Shown in pieces: positions 16,718-26,090 of a stretch of 51,526 nt of DNA. This DNA is from Streptomyces milbemycinicus (GTDB taxonomy: Bacteria > Actinomycetota > Actinomycetes > Streptomycetales > Streptomycetaceae). A program made the position numbers and the translations under genes. The notes beneath the pieces are model-generated. The model saw only the letters and a program-made list of their open reading frames with translations, was not told the DNA's origin and did no database searches. Each line of letters begins with the position of its first letter. Within the stretch, counting starts at the first letter, position 1. The stretch lies in NCBI RefSeq assembly GCF_002154605.1, contig NZ_MUNE01000036.1, positions 1-51,526 on the forward strand, written 5' to 3'.

Positions 16718-19558
16718 TCAGACGGAGAAGGTGACGCGCGCGAGCCGCACTGGGCCACGCAGTCCGAGGCGGACGTCGTGCACACCGGCCGCCACGACGA
16801 CGGGGACGCTCACCGTGGAGTAGTCGTAGGGCCCGGCCGTACCCGGGGACAGCGTGAGCACTGCCAGTACCGGACCGTCACCCAGCGAGAGTTCGACCGT
16901 GCCCTCACCCGCGGCCTCCACCGCGATTCCGGCAGCCCCCTCTCCGAAATCACAGTCACGGAACACCAGCTCGCCCGCCACGCCGGCCACAGGGGCGACG
17001 GAGTCACCGGACGTCTTCGCGCGGTCCACGATCTCCGTGTCGCTCTGGTCGTCAAAGTCCACCGCGTCCAGGCCGCCCACCATGACCGGCCGGGGGACGG
17101 ACGGCTCGCCGTCGAGGTCGACGGTCTGGACCAGGCGGATGTCCTCGCTGGACGCTCCGACGAGGATCTCGTGGAGGCCCGGTGCCACCCGCTGACGTCC
17201 CTGCGCCACGTCCCAGAACGCGAACTCCGACACCGGCACCCGGAAGGCAATCTCCGTGACCTCGCCGGGCGCGAGCGTCACACGCTGGTGCGCGGCCAGT
17301 TCCCTGCGGGGCCGCGGCACCGACGGCTCCATGGCCCGGGTGTAGAGCTGGGCGACCTCGTCCGCGGTGACGTCACCGGTGTTGCCGACCGTGAAGGACA
17401 CGTGCAGTGTCCCGTCCTCGACGCGAGTCGTGAGGCCTTCGTAGGAGAAGGACGCGTACGACAGGCCGTGGCCGAACGGGAAGAGAGGCGTGCCCTCGAA
17501 GTAGAGGTACGTCTGGCGGCCGCCGATCACGTCGTAGTCGAGGAGGTCGGGCAGGTCGGAGTCGTCGGCGTACCAGGTCTGCGGGAGGCGGCCGGCGGGG
17601 GAGACGTCGCCGGCCAGGATCCGGGCCAGGGCGCTGCCGGCCGCCTGGCCGCCGTGGGCCGTCCACAGCAGCGCCGGCAACTCCGCGTGGTCGACCGCGT
17701 ACGGGTACGCCGACACCAGCGCCAGCACCGTGTTCGGGTTGGCCGTGCGGGCCGCGCGCAGAAGGCGCTCCTGGTGGCCGGGGAGGGCCAGGGTCGTACG
17801 GTCCTCGGTCTCGCGTCCGTTGATGTGCGGATCGTTACCCGCCACCACCAGGACCACGTCCGCCTGCGAGGCGACTTGGCTCACCGCGTCCTCGCCGCTT
17901 TCGACGACGACGACCTCGAAGATCTCCCCGTTCCCGTCGGCGACCTTGAGGCCGTCGGCGGCGACGGAGACGGGGCGACCCGTAGCGATGTGCCGAAGAA
18001 GGTGCCCGTTGTCGTGCGGTTCCAGGCGGAACGTCTCCTGGACGACCCAGCCTCCGGGCTGGTCCGCGGAGGCTCGGACATGACCGTCCTCGGCGACGGA
18101 GAGATAGCGACCGTCGGGGGCGCGCAGGGTCAGCACGCCCTCGCCCCAGTCGATGAGGGAGAGTTCGGTGCCGGTCGCGTCGGTGGTGAGCGGGGGCAGG
18201 TCCGTCCGGCCCGCGAGCAGGGCCGGGTCGAGGGCGCCTTCGGCGCCGCGAACCGCGTCCTCGGCGTCCGCCTCGGGCACGTGCAGGAAGGTTCCGGCCG
18301 AGGTCTTCAGCAGAATCCGGTCCACGCCCTCCGCGAACTGCACGCGCTCCGAGCCGAACCGCTCGCGCAGGCCCGCCAACGGCGTGCTGCGGTGCAGGAG
18401 CGTGCCGCTGTACCAGTCGAGCTTGCACTCGTCGGCGAGCAGGCCGACCACGGCGAGCCGGGTGTCCGGGGCGAGCGGCAGCAGGCCGCCGTCGTTCTTG
18501 AGCAGCACGACCGCCTGCTCGGCGGCCTCCTGGGCGAGGGTGCGGTGGGCCGGGGTGTCGAAGTCCGCGGTGAGCGCGTGCGGGTCGTGCTCCGGGTCGA
18601 ACTCGCCGAGGCGGAAGCGGACCGAGAGCTGGCGGCGGACCGCCGCGTCGATGTCCGACTCGGTGAGCAGGCCCTGCTCCAGGGCGCCGCGGACCCGTCC
18701 GGTGATCTGCGAACTGTCGGTGCCGTGGTCGGTGAAGCTGTCGACGCCGGCCCGCAGAGCGGCGGCCGTCGCCTCCTCGTGGGTGTCGAAGTAGTGCTCG
18801 GAGTCGACCAGATTGGAGGGCGCGCCCGCGTCCGAGCAGACCAGCAGGTCCTCGTCGGTCCAGGTGCGCAGATGCTCGCGCAGATATGGCGAGACATGGT
18901 TCGGGCGGCCGTTGACCAGGTTGTACGCCGGCATCACACCGGCCACGGCGCCCGCCTCGACCGTTTCGCGGAAGGCGCGCAGGTCGTATTCGTGCAGGAC
19001 GCGCGGGCGGACTGAGGAGGACGTGACGTCGCGGCCCGTCTCGTTGTTGTGGGCCAGCCAGTGCTTGAGGACGGGCGCGGTGCGCCAGTACGTCGGGTGC
19101 TCGCCGCGCAGGCCGTGCGTGTAGGCGGTGGCGATGGCCGAGGTGAGCTTCGCGTCCTCCGAGTAGCCCTCCTCGTTCCGGCCCCACAGAGGGTGGCGCA
19201 GCAGGTTCACGGTCGGGGACCAGACGTTCAACCCGACGCGGTCGTCGCGGGCGCGCATCGCCCGGACCTCCTTGGACACCGCCTCGCCGACCCGTCGTAC
19301 GAGATCCGTGTTCCAGGTCGCGCCCAGGCCCACCGCCTGCGGGAAGACGGTGGCCGGACCCATCCAGGCCACGCCGTGCAGGGCCTCCTGGCCGGTGCGG
19401 AACGCGGCGACGCCGAGCCGCTCCACGGCGGGCGCGAACTGGTGCAGGAATCCGATCTTTTCGTCGAGGGTGAGCCGCGACAGAAGGTCGTCGATGCGCT
19501 TCGCGAACGGCAGTTGCCGATCACGGAAAGGCGGAGTTGGCGGCGTGTGTGCGGTCAC
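16718..19558 (-). CDS. GH3 beta-glucosidase with beta-trefoil insert and C-terminal sugar-binding-like domain
   Basis: The ATG at 19558 gives 946 residues without a signal peptide, so the enzyme is cytoplasmic. The GH3 N-terminal barrel (residues 15-270) has the substrate motif KHWLAHNNET and the nucleophile region LLVCSDAG (D243), where most relatives have SDW. The second alpha/beta domain is split by about 145 residues (415-560) with fascin/ricin-like motifs such as LRAPDGRYLSVAEDGHV. A fibronectin-III-like domain follows (about 715-785), then a beta-sandwich tail resembling CBM6/35. The likely job is to release beta-linked glucose from stripped xyloglucan or cello-oligosaccharides. An operator palindrome sits 37 bases upstream, and the ABC operon is divergent. 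Confidence 0.88.
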   Translation of the reverse strand: MTAHTPPTPPFRDRQLPFAKRIDDLLSRLTLDEKIGFLHQFAPAVERLGVAAFRTGQEALHGVAWMGPATVFPQAVGLGATWNTDLVRRVGEAVSKEVRAMRARDDRVGLNVWSPTVNLLRHPLWGRNEEGYSEDAKLTSAIATAYTHGLRGEHPTYWRTAPVLKHWLAHNNETGRDVTSSSVRPRVLHEYDLRAFRETVEAGAVAGVMPAYNLVNGRPNHVSPYLREHLRTWTDEDLLVCSDAGAPSNLVDSEHYFDTHEEATAAALRAGVDSFTDHGTDSSQITGRVRGALEQGLLTESDIDAAVRRQLSVRFRLGEFDPEHDPHALTADFDTPAHRTLAQEAAEQAVVLLKNDGGLLPLAPDTRLAVVGLLADECKLDWYSGTLLHRSTPLAGLRERFGSERVQFAEGVDRILLKTSAGTFLHVPEADAEDAVRGAEGALDPALLAGRTDLPPLTTDATGTELSLIDWGEGVLTLRAPDGRYLSVAEDGHVRASADQPGGWVVQETFRLEPHDNGHLLRHIATGRPVSVAADGLKVADGNGEIFEVVVVESGEDAVSQVASQADVVLVVAGNDPHINGRETEDRTTLALPGHQERLLRAARTANPNTVLALVSAYPYAVDHAELPALLWTAHGGQAAGSALARILAGDVSPAGRLPQTWYADDSDLPDLLDYDVIGGRQTYLYFEGTPLFPFGHGLSYASFSYEGLTTRVEDGTLHVSFTVGNTGDVTADEVAQLYTRAMEPSVPRPRRELAAHQRVTLAPGEVTEIAFRVPVSEFAFWDVAQGRQRVAPGLHEILVGASSEDIRLVQTVDLDGEPSVPRPVMVGGLDAVDFDDQSDTEIVDRAKTSGDSVAPVAGVAGELVFRDCDFGEGAAGIAVEAAGEGTVELSLGDGPVLAVLTLSPGTAGPYDYSTVSVPVVVAAGVHDVRLGLRGPVRLARVTFSV

Positions 19559-19594
19559 TTGGGGATCCCTTTGCGGTGGAGCGGTGAGGCGCTT

Positions 19595-19608
19595 TCGAAG
19601 CGCTTCGA
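19595..19608. promoter_or_regulatory. LacI-type operator, GH3 side: TCGAAGCGCTTCGA
   Basis: This is a perfect 14-bp palindrome with the central CG step typical of LacI-family operators. It lies 37-50 bases upstream of the GH3 start, where it would block transcription. An identical copy is at 19776-19789. Confidence 0.75.
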
Positions 19609-19775
19609 TGCTCAGCCGACCCGGGGGTGGGTGTCAAGACACCTCGGCGCAATATCTCCGACTCCTGACCGTTATTCAGGTGAGATCTGAGTGCGGTCGG
19701 GTCCTCCACACCTCGGAGGAATCTTGGAATCGAGTCTTGTGCGCCCTCATGCCTTCACTTAACCTCGCAGCAACA

Positions 19776-19789
19776 TCGAAGCGCTTCGA
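19776..19789. promoter_or_regulatory. LacI-type operator, ABC-operon side: TCGAAGCGCTTCGA
   Basis: This is the second identical 14-bp palindrome, about 140 bases upstream of the solute-binding protein start. Related sites with one mismatch occur at 39411-39424 and 39530-39543. Confidence 0.75.
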
Positions 19790-19929
19790 CTGCGAGGCCG
19801 CCCACCTGTGGGGTGGGTGTGCCTCGGTAAGTGGTCGGAGGACTGCTTCAGCTCAGCCAGTTCCACCGAGGACACTACAACCGACGGCCACCGCCGGGTG
19901 TCCAGGTGCGCCATGAAGGGTTGACGCCA

Positions 19930-21600
19930 ATGACGCCGAATGCCGCCTCCACCTCCTCAGGACCCAGCCGGAGAAGCTTCCTCGCCTCCACAGCGGTCGC
20001 CACCGCAGCGGTGGCCGGTGGGATGCCGCTGCTCACCGCCTGCGGTGGTTCGGACAACGGTTCGCGAGAGGGTGCCACGTCGGGCAAGGCCGCAGACAAG
20101 CTGATCCCGACGTACGTCGCCAGCACGGTCGCCAAGCCGGACCTGCCGTCGAAGAACGGTTCGTCGGCCGGCTACACCAGCAAGGTCGACCTCGCGGCCC
20201 TTGCCACCTCGGTCCCGGACAAGCTCGGTACCGGCGCTCCCATCAAGATCATGTCCCCGTTCTGGGGCACCCCTCCGAAGCCCGGGTGTGCGTACTACAA
20301 GGGAGTCGACGCGGCGGCGGGCACCAAGGTCACCTGGCAGAACCAGGACGGCACCACCTACGGCGAGAAGCTCGGCGCCGTCCTCGCTTCCAGCTCCATA
20401 CCCGACATGGTGGTCGTGCCCAGCTGGGAGATGGTCGGCAACAAGATCCCGAACGCGGTGACCGCGAAGTTCATGGACCTCGGCCCCTACCTTGCGGGCG
20501 ACAAGGTCAAGAAGTACCCGAACCTGGCCGCCATCCCCTCCGACTCCTGGCGCATGTCCATCTTCGGCGGCGCGTTGCGCGGCATTCCGATGCCCTCCGC
20601 CCCCGCAGCGTCCATCATGCCCTACTACCGCAAGGACATCTTCGACAAGAAGGGCTACACCGTACCCAAGTCGGCCGACGAGTTCCTCAGCTGGGCCAAG
20701 GACGCCACCAGCGCCAAGGCCAAGGTGTACGCCTGCGGCGACATAGCCTGGCTCTCGGGGAGCATCTTCGGCGCCGCCCCCGGCTGGAACATCGATGACG
20801 ACGGCAAGCTGAGGTACGGCATCGAGCGGCCCGAATACCTTGAGGCCCTGGAGTGGACCCGCAAGCTCTTCGATGCCGGCGTGGTCCATCCCGACGACAA
20901 GGCGCGCACCGGCGACCAGGGCCAGCGGTTCACCGCCGGAGAGATCCTGGTCTACGCCAGCGACGCCTCCGCCTGGTACGTCAAGACCGCCGAACAGGCC
21001 AAGGCCAACCCGGACTTCCAGATCGAGGCCATGGACTACTTCGGCGCCGACGGTGGCAACCCGACGCTGTACGCCTCCCCGCCCGCCACCATCTGGTCGA
21101 TGATCCGCAAGGGCGCCTCCAAGGAGACCGTGGAGAACGCGTTGGCCGCCGCCAACTTCGCGGCAGCGCCCTACGGCACCAAGGAGCGGATGCTCGTCGA
21201 CTACGGCGTCGAGGGCACCCACTACACGGTCAAGGACGGCGTCCCGGTCAAGAACGACCGGGGCAACTCCGAGGTGATCAACGCCTGGGTGATGCTGGCG
21301 GCCCCGGCTCCCTACTTCGCCCACCCCGACTTCCCCGAGGTCGCCCGCAAGCAGGCCGAGTGGCAGCAGCGGATGGGGGCCTTCATGAAGAAGACGTCCA
21401 CGTACGGCATGAACATCGTCGAGCCGACCCGCTACGCCAGCCTCACCAGCCAGTTCGAGCAACTGCAGATCGACTACGTGCGGGGCCACAAGAAGCTGTC
21501 CGATGTGCAGCAGGCCATCTCCACCTGGAGGTCCTCCGGTGGCGACAAGCTGCGCGACTGGTACAAGAAGCTCCTCGACAAGAACGGCAGCGGCAACTGA
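19930..21600 (+). CDS. Sugar ABC transporter solute-binding lipoprotein
   Basis: The ATG at 19930 is chosen because it places a twin-arginine leader (SRRSFLAS, residues 13-20) and a lipobox (LTAC, cysteine 38) at the N-terminus; an in-frame upstream extension lacks these features. The 556-residue protein belongs to the large extracellular binding-protein group paired with LplB/YtcP-type permeases, which handle plant-polysaccharide oligosaccharides. Motifs include YYRKDIFDKKGY, TVPKSADEFLSWAKD and KLFDAGVVHPDD. Its stop codon overlaps the next start (ATGA-type). Given the adjoining GH42, GH95 and GH12 genes, the ligand is probably a xyloglucan oligosaccharide; that is inference from context. 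Confidence 0.9.
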   Translation: MTPNAASTSSGPSRRSFLASTAVATAAVAGGMPLLTACGGSDNGSREGATSGKAADKLIPTYVASTVAKPDLPSKNGSSAGYTSKVDLAALATSVPDKLGTGAPIKIMSPFWGTPPKPGCAYYKGVDAAAGTKVTWQNQDGTTYGEKLGAVLASSSIPDMVVVPSWEMVGNKIPNAVTAKFMDLGPYLAGDKVKKYPNLAAIPSDSWRMSIFGGALRGIPMPSAPAASIMPYYRKDIFDKKGYTVPKSADEFLSWAKDATSAKAKVYACGDIAWLSGSIFGAAPGWNIDDDGKLRYGIERPEYLEALEWTRKLFDAGVVHPDDKARTGDQGQRFTAGEILVYASDASAWYVKTAEQAKANPDFQIEAMDYFGADGGNPTLYASPPATIWSMIRKGASKETVENALAAANFAAAPYGTKERMLVDYGVEGTHYTVKDGVPVKNDRGNSEVINAWVMLAAPAPYFAHPDFPEVARKQAEWQQRMGAFMKKTSTYGMNIVEPTRYASLTSQFEQLQIDYVRGHKKLSDVQQAISTWRSSGGDKLRDWYKKLLDKNGSGN

Positions 21601-22661
21601 TGTCCATCACGGCCGGTAGCAGGCCCGACGGGACCCGTCCCTCCGCGGCCGTCGAGGAGCCGACGGCCGCGGTCGCCACCGCGGCGGCGAAGGACCGGGC
21701 GCCACGCCGGACGAGCAAGGCCGGCAAGGCGGGCAAGGTCCCCTGGCGGATCCGGCTGCGCCGCGACCGCGCGCTCATCCTGATGACCTTGCCCGTCATC
21801 GTCCTGCTCCTCCTCTTCAACTACGTCCCCCTGCTGGGCAACGTCGTCGCCTTCCAGGAATACGACCCGTACGTCTCCAGCAACGGCATCACGGCGATCT
21901 TCCACAGCCCCTGGGTGGGCGTGGAGCAGTTCTCGCGGATGCTCGACGACCCGCTGTTCTGGAGCGCCACGAAGAACACCATCGTCCTGTTCGTGCTCCA
22001 ACTGGTGCTGTTCTTCCCGGTCCCCATCGTCCTCGCGCTGGTCATCAACAGCGTGGTCCGGCCCCGGGTGCGGGCCGTGGCGCAGGCGATCATGTATCTG
22101 CCGCACTTCTTCTCGTGGGTCCTCGTGATCACCGTGTTCCAGCAGATCCTCGGTGGCGCGGGCATCATCGCGCAGACCCTGGAGAAGCACGGGTGGAGCG
22201 GCTTCGACCTGATGACCAACGCGGACCTCTTCAAGTATCTGGTCATCGGGCAGGCCGTGTGGAAGGACGCCGGCTGGGGGATCATCGTCTTCCTCGCGGC
22301 CCTGTCCGCCGTCAGCACCGATCTGTACGAGGCCGCCGCCATGGACGGCGCGGGGCGCTGGCGACGCATGTGGCATGTCACGCTGCCCGCACTGCGCCCG
22401 GTGATCGCGCTGCTGCTGGTCCTGCGGGTGGGTGACGCGCTGAGCGTGGGATTCGAGCAGTTTCTGCTCCAGCGGTACGCGGTCGGCGCGGGGGCCAGCG
22501 AGGTCCTCGACACGTATGTGTGGAACATGGGTATCCAGAACGGCGACTTCAGCTATGCGGCCGCGGTCGGCCTCGCCAAGGGAGTCATCGGAGTGTGTCT
22601 CGTCCTGGGCGCGAACAAGGTCGCGCACCTGCTCGGCGAGCAGGGGGTGTACAAGAAGTGA
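21600..22661 (+). CDS. Sugar ABC transporter permease, LplB type
   Basis: The ATG overlaps the last base of the binding-protein stop. The product has 353 residues. A 60-residue charged cytoplasmic N-terminus (EEPTAAVATAAAKDRAPRRT) precedes six predicted membrane helices, starting at LILMTLPVIVLLLLFNYVPL. The cytoplasmic coupling loop EAAAMDGAGRWRRMWHVTLP is a good EAA motif for contact with the ATPase. No ATPase gene is in the locus; Streptomyces usually shares MsiK among such importers. It is cotranscribed with the binding protein and the second permease. Confidence 0.92.
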   Translation: MSITAGSRPDGTRPSAAVEEPTAAVATAAAKDRAPRRTSKAGKAGKVPWRIRLRRDRALILMTLPVIVLLLLFNYVPLLGNVVAFQEYDPYVSSNGITAIFHSPWVGVEQFSRMLDDPLFWSATKNTIVLFVLQLVLFFPVPIVLALVINSVVRPRVRAVAQAIMYLPHFFSWVLVITVFQQILGGAGIIAQTLEKHGWSGFDLMTNADLFKYLVIGQAVWKDAGWGIIVFLAALSAVSTDLYEAAAMDGAGRWRRMWHVTLPALRPVIALLLVLRVGDALSVGFEQFLLQRYAVGAGASEVLDTYVWNMGIQNGDFSYAAAVGLAKGVIGVCLVLGANKVAHLLGEQGVYKK

Positions 22662-23584
22662 GTGTCAACACGCAGCTCATCCGCAGCCTGAAGGCTCCCG
22701 CCCGCCCCGCGTGGGAGGAGCCGCCGAGCAAGGTCGGACTCACCGCCAAGGGCGGCTTCCTCCTGCTCTGCTGCCTGGGGGTGCTCGGTCCGCTGTGGAT
22801 CGTGATCGTCACCAGTCTCTCTCCCAAACCCGTGATCGACCGGGTCGGCGGCCTCGTCGTGATCCCCCAGGGCATCACCTTCATCAACTACACCGAACTG
22901 CTCAGCGGCGGCCAGGTCAGCCGCGCGATCATGGTCTCGGTCGGTGTCACGCTCTTCGGCACGCTGTTCTCGATGACGGTGTCGGTGTTCGCGGCCTACG
23001 GCCTGTCCCGGCCGGGCAGTCTGGGGCACCGGTTCTTCCTGATGACCATGATGGCGACCATGTTCTTCGGAGCCGGGCTCATTCCGACGTACCTTCTGGT
23101 GCAGTCGCTGGGTCTCACCGACAGCTATCTGTCGCTGGTCCTGCCGAGCGCGGTCAGTGTCTTCAACATCCTCGTCCTGCGGGCCTTCTTCATGGGGATC
23201 TCCCCCGAGCTCACCGAGTCCGCCCGCATCGACGGGGCCAGTGACCTGCGCATCCTGCTGACCATCATCTTGCCGCTGTCGCGCGCGGTGCTGGCCGTCA
23301 TCTCCCTGTTCTACGCGGTCGGCTACTGGAGCGCCTGGTTCAACGCCTCCATCTACCTCACCGACCAACAGATGATGCCGCTCCAGAACGTGCTCATCCA
23401 GCTGGTCCAGAAGAACACCCAGGCCCCGACCGGCCTCCAGCAGGCGGTCCACACCGGACAACTCTCCTCTCTGGGGCTGCAGATGGCCGTCATGGTCCTC
23501 GCGCTGATCCCCGTCGCGGTCGCCTCCCCCTTCGTCCAGCGGCACTTCAAGAAGGGCATGCTCACCGGGGCCATCAAGGGCTGA
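22658..23584 (+). CDS. Sugar ABC transporter permease, YtcP/LplC type
   Basis: A GTG at 22658 overlaps the preceding stop by four bases (GTGA) and gives 308 residues. Six membrane helices are evident, beginning GFLLLCCLGVLGPLWIVIVT. The EAA-type loop is ESARIDGASDLRILLTIILP. The C-terminus HFKKGMLTGAIKG is the standard ending of this permease class. It is the partner of the LplB-type permease and completes the membrane part of a CUT1 importer. Confidence 0.92.
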   Translation: MSVNTQLIRSLKAPARPAWEEPPSKVGLTAKGGFLLLCCLGVLGPLWIVIVTSLSPKPVIDRVGGLVVIPQGITFINYTELLSGGQVSRAIMVSVGVTLFGTLFSMTVSVFAAYGLSRPGSLGHRFFLMTMMATMFFGAGLIPTYLLVQSLGLTDSYLSLVLPSAVSVFNILVLRAFFMGISPELTESARIDGASDLRILLTIILPLSRAVLAVISLFYAVGYWSAWFNASIYLTDQQMMPLQNVLIQLVQKNTQAPTGLQQAVHTGQLSSLGLQMAVMVLALIPVAVASPFVQRHFKKGMLTGAIKG

Positions 23585-23598
23585 GCCCCCCGGGCTCA
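23582..23598 (+). terminator. Small hairpin after the permease genes
   Basis: TGAGCCC and GGGCTCA form a 7-bp stem with a 3-base loop that overlaps the permease stop codon. It is short and may only attenuate transcription into the GH74 relic and GH42 gene. Confidence 0.35.
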
Positions 23599-23718
23599 AA
23601 GTCCCGCCGTAGGTCCGGCCGTCGTGTGCCGCCCGCGGCTCTGCCGTGGCTGGTCGCGCAGGTCCCGGAGCCCCTGGCCCTTGCTCAACCTCCCCTTTCG
23701 TCACGACCGAGGTATGTC

Positions 23719-24123
23719 ATGAGCACGTTTTGTCTCAGCAGACGTTCCGTTCCTGCCGGTTCCGCTGCCGCCGCCGCGGTCGGCTCCCTGCCTACGGCTT
23801 CGGGGCAGGCGCAGGCGGCTGCATCGGCGGCCGTCGCGAAGAGCGGCTACCGGTGGCGCAACGCCGTCATGGGCGGCACCGGGTTCGTCACCGGGGTGTT
23901 GTTCCACCCGTCCGTGCGCGGGCTCGCCTACGCCCGGACCGACATCGGGGGCGCCTACCGCTGGGACGACCGGGCCGACCGCTGGACCCCGCTGACCGAC
24001 CACCTCGGCTGGGACGACTGGAACCTCCTCGGCGTCGAGGCCATGGCCGTCGACCCGGTCCACCCGAACCGGGAGTACCTCGCCACCAACGAGCGCGGCG
24101 GGCAGTACGGGGAGCCCGCCTGA
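23719..24123 (+). pseudogene. GH74 xyloglucanase relic: both ends kept, middle deleted in frame
   Basis: The 134-residue frame starts with a signal-like leader (MSTFCLSRRSVPAGSAAAAA). It then gives the N-terminal beta-propeller motifs of GH74: YRWRNAVMGGTGFVTGVLFH, ARTDIGGAYRWDD and HLGWDDWNLLGVEAMAVDP. After DPVHPNRE it ends YLATNERGGQYGEPA. The usual N-terminal continuation (YLALGTY...) is replaced by what looks like the typical GH74 C-terminal end (a TNGRGxxYGEPA motif). Several hundred residues containing both catalytic aspartates are missing. Intact GH74 enzymes of this type exceed 700 residues and cut the xyloglucan backbone. The stop overlaps the GH42 start, so the relic still sits in the operon. 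Confidence 0.75.
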
Positions 24124-26090
24124 TGCCCGACCTGAGTGACGTGACACGAGGCCGCCTGCTCTTCGGCGGCGACTACAACCCCGAGCAGTGGCCCGAGGAG
24201 ACCTGGCACGAGGACGTCCGGCTGATGAAGGCGGCCGGGGTCAACTCGGTCACCCTCGGCGTCTTCTCCTGGTCGACGCTGGAACCGGAGCCCGGGGCCC
24301 GGGAGTTCGGCTGGCTGGACACGCTGATGGACCTGATGCACGACAACGGCATCGGCGTCGTCCTCGCCACTCCCACCTCCTCACCCCCGCCCTGGATGGG
24401 CCGGCTGCACCCGGACACCCTGCCCGTCACCGAGGACGGCCGCACCGAGTGGTGGGGCGGCCGACAGCACTTCTCGCACTCCAGCGCCACCTACCGGCGC
24501 TACGCCGCCGCCATCACCGAGGACCTCGCCGCCCGCTACGGCGACCACCCCGCCCTCACCATGTGGCACATCAACAACGAGTACTGCACCTTCGACTACG
24601 GCGACCAGGCCGCGGCCGCCTTCCGCCGCTGGCTGCGCGAGAAGTACGGCTCGCTCGACGCCCTCAACGAGGCCTGGGGCACCGCCTTCTGGAGCCAGGG
24701 CTACGACACCTGGGACGGTATCCTGCCGCCCCGCCTGCCGCACTACATGCGCAACCCCGGCCAGGTGCTGGACTTCAGGCGCTTCACCTCCGACATGCTC
24801 CTGGAGTGCTACGTCGCCGAGCGGGACATCGTCCGCCGCCACACCCCGCACCTGCCGGTCACCAGCAACTTCATGCCGCTGTGGTTCGGCCAGGACGCCT
24901 GGCGCTGGGCGGAGGAGGAGGACGTCGTCTCCGTCGACATCTACCCCGACCCGCGCGACCCGCTGGGCGCCCAGAACGGCGCCCTCGTCCAGGACATGAC
25001 CCGCTCCCAGGCACGCGGGCCGTGGATGCTCATGGAACAGGCGGCCGGGCCCGTCAACTGGCGGGGTGTGAACCACCCCAAGCCACGCGGCCTCAACCGG
25101 CTCTGGTCCCTCCAGGCCGTGGCCCGGGGCGCCGACGCCGTCTGCTACTTCCAGTGGCGGCAGTCCCGGCAGGGCGCGGAGAAGTTCCACTCCGGCATGG
25201 TCAGCCACGCCGGGGAGGACGGCCGGACCTACCAGGAGGTCAAGCAGCTCGGCGCGGACCTCGCGCGGATCGCCCCGGACGTCTCGGGCCTGCACGGCAC
25301 CGCCGACGTCGCCGTCCTGCACGACTGGAACTCCTGGTGGGCCGGCGCCCAGGACGGCCGCCTGTCCACCCAGGCGGACTACCCGGACGTCCTGCGCGCC
25401 TGGCACCGAGCCCTCTGGCAGGCGCACCTCACCACCGACTTCGCCCACCCCGAGCACGACCTGACGCCGTACCCGGTGGTCGTCGCGGCGCAGCTGTACG
25501 CGCTCACCGACGCGGCGATCGACAACCTCCTCGCCTACGTCCGCGGCGGCGGCACCCTCGTGTGCGGTTTCCAGACCGGCGTCGCCGACGAGGACGACCG
25601 GGTCCGCCGCGGCGGCATGGACGCCCGGCTGCGCGAGCTGTTCGGCATCCGGACCCTGCACGAGTGGTGGCCGCTGGGCGCCGGGGAGACCGTCAGCTGC
25701 GAGGGCTTCCGGGCGTCCCTGTGGTCCGAGGAGCTGGAGGCCGACGGCACCGCCGAGGAGAGCGTGCCGTACAAAGGCGGTGAACTCGACGGACTGCCCG
25801 CCGTCCTGCGCAAGGGCCGGGCCTGGTACGTCTCCACGCTCCCGGAGCCGGAGGCGCTGCGCGACCTGCTGGCCCGGATCGCCTCCGGCGCAGGCGTCCG
25901 GCCGGTCCTCGACGGCCTCCCCGAGCAGGTCGAGTGCGTACGCCGGGGCGAGGTGCTGTTCGTGCTCAACCACGGCCGCGAGCCGGTGACCGTCGAGGTG
26001 CCCGGCACCCACCACGACCTGCTGACGGGGGAGGCCGCCACCGACCGGGTGACCCTCGGCCGCTATGGCGTGGCGGTGCTCCGGCCATGA
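24123..26090 (+). CDS. GH42 beta-galactosidase
   Basis: The ATG at 24123 overlaps the preceding TGA; the protein has 655 residues and no signal peptide. It has the three GH42 domains: barrel (to about 390), trimerisation domain (about 400-600) and a small C-terminal beta domain. The acid/base is in WHINNEY (E153), and the nucleophile in LMEQ (E305). The start FGGDYNPEQWPEETWHED is diagnostic. In this operon it would remove beta-1,2-linked galactose from xyloglucan side chains after fucose removal by the next gene product. It is translationally coupled to GH95 (ATGA overlap). Confidence 0.93.
   Translation: MPDLSDVTRGRLLFGGDYNPEQWPEETWHEDVRLMKAAGVNSVTLGVFSWSTLEPEPGAREFGWLDTLMDLMHDNGIGVVLATPTSSPPPWMGRLHPDTLPVTEDGRTEWWGGRQHFSHSSATYRRYAAAITEDLAARYGDHPALTMWHINNEYCTFDYGDQAAAAFRRWLREKYGSLDALNEAWGTAFWSQGYDTWDGILPPRLPHYMRNPGQVLDFRRFTSDMLLECYVAERDIVRRHTPHLPVTSNFMPLWFGQDAWRWAEEEDVVSVDIYPDPRDPLGAQNGALVQDMTRSQARGPWMLMEQAAGPVNWRGVNHPKPRGLNRLWSLQAVARGADAVCYFQWRQSRQGAEKFHSGMVSHAGEDGRTYQEVKQLGADLARIAPDVSGLHGTADVAVLHDWNSWWAGAQDGRLSTQADYPDVLRAWHRALWQAHLTTDFAHPEHDLTPYPVVVAAQLYALTDAAIDNLLAYVRGGGTLVCGFQTGVADEDDRVRRGGMDARLRELFGIRTLHEWWPLGAGETVSCEGFRASLWSEELEADGTAEESVPYKGGELDGLPAVLRKGRAWYVSTLPEPEALRDLLARIASGAGVRPVLDGLPEQVECVRRGEVLFVLNHGREPVTVEVPGTHHDLLTGEAATDRVTLGRYGVAVLRP

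Larger units (their letters stand above)
19559..19929. promoter_or_regulatory. Divergent control region between GH3 and the sugar ABC operon
   Basis: These 371 bases contain two copies of the same 14-bp palindrome, one near each gene, and no gene. AT-richer stretches at 19640-19690 and 19735-19775 are candidate promoter positions. The layout suggests coordinated control of both transcripts by one LacI-type repressor. Confidence 0.7.

Noticed and set aside
16481..19015. Plus-strand frame of over 800 residues opposite GH3
   Set aside because: It is antisense to GH3, which has full family motifs.
19491..19504. TCGATGCGCTTCGC, similar to the LacI-type operator
   Set aside because: It has two mismatches and lies inside the GH3 coding region, where it encodes normal residues; probably chance, though a downstream auxiliary site cannot be excluded.
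19957..21489. Minus-strand 510-residue frame opposite the binding protein
   Set aside because: It is antisense to a lipoprotein with leader and lipobox; no domains.
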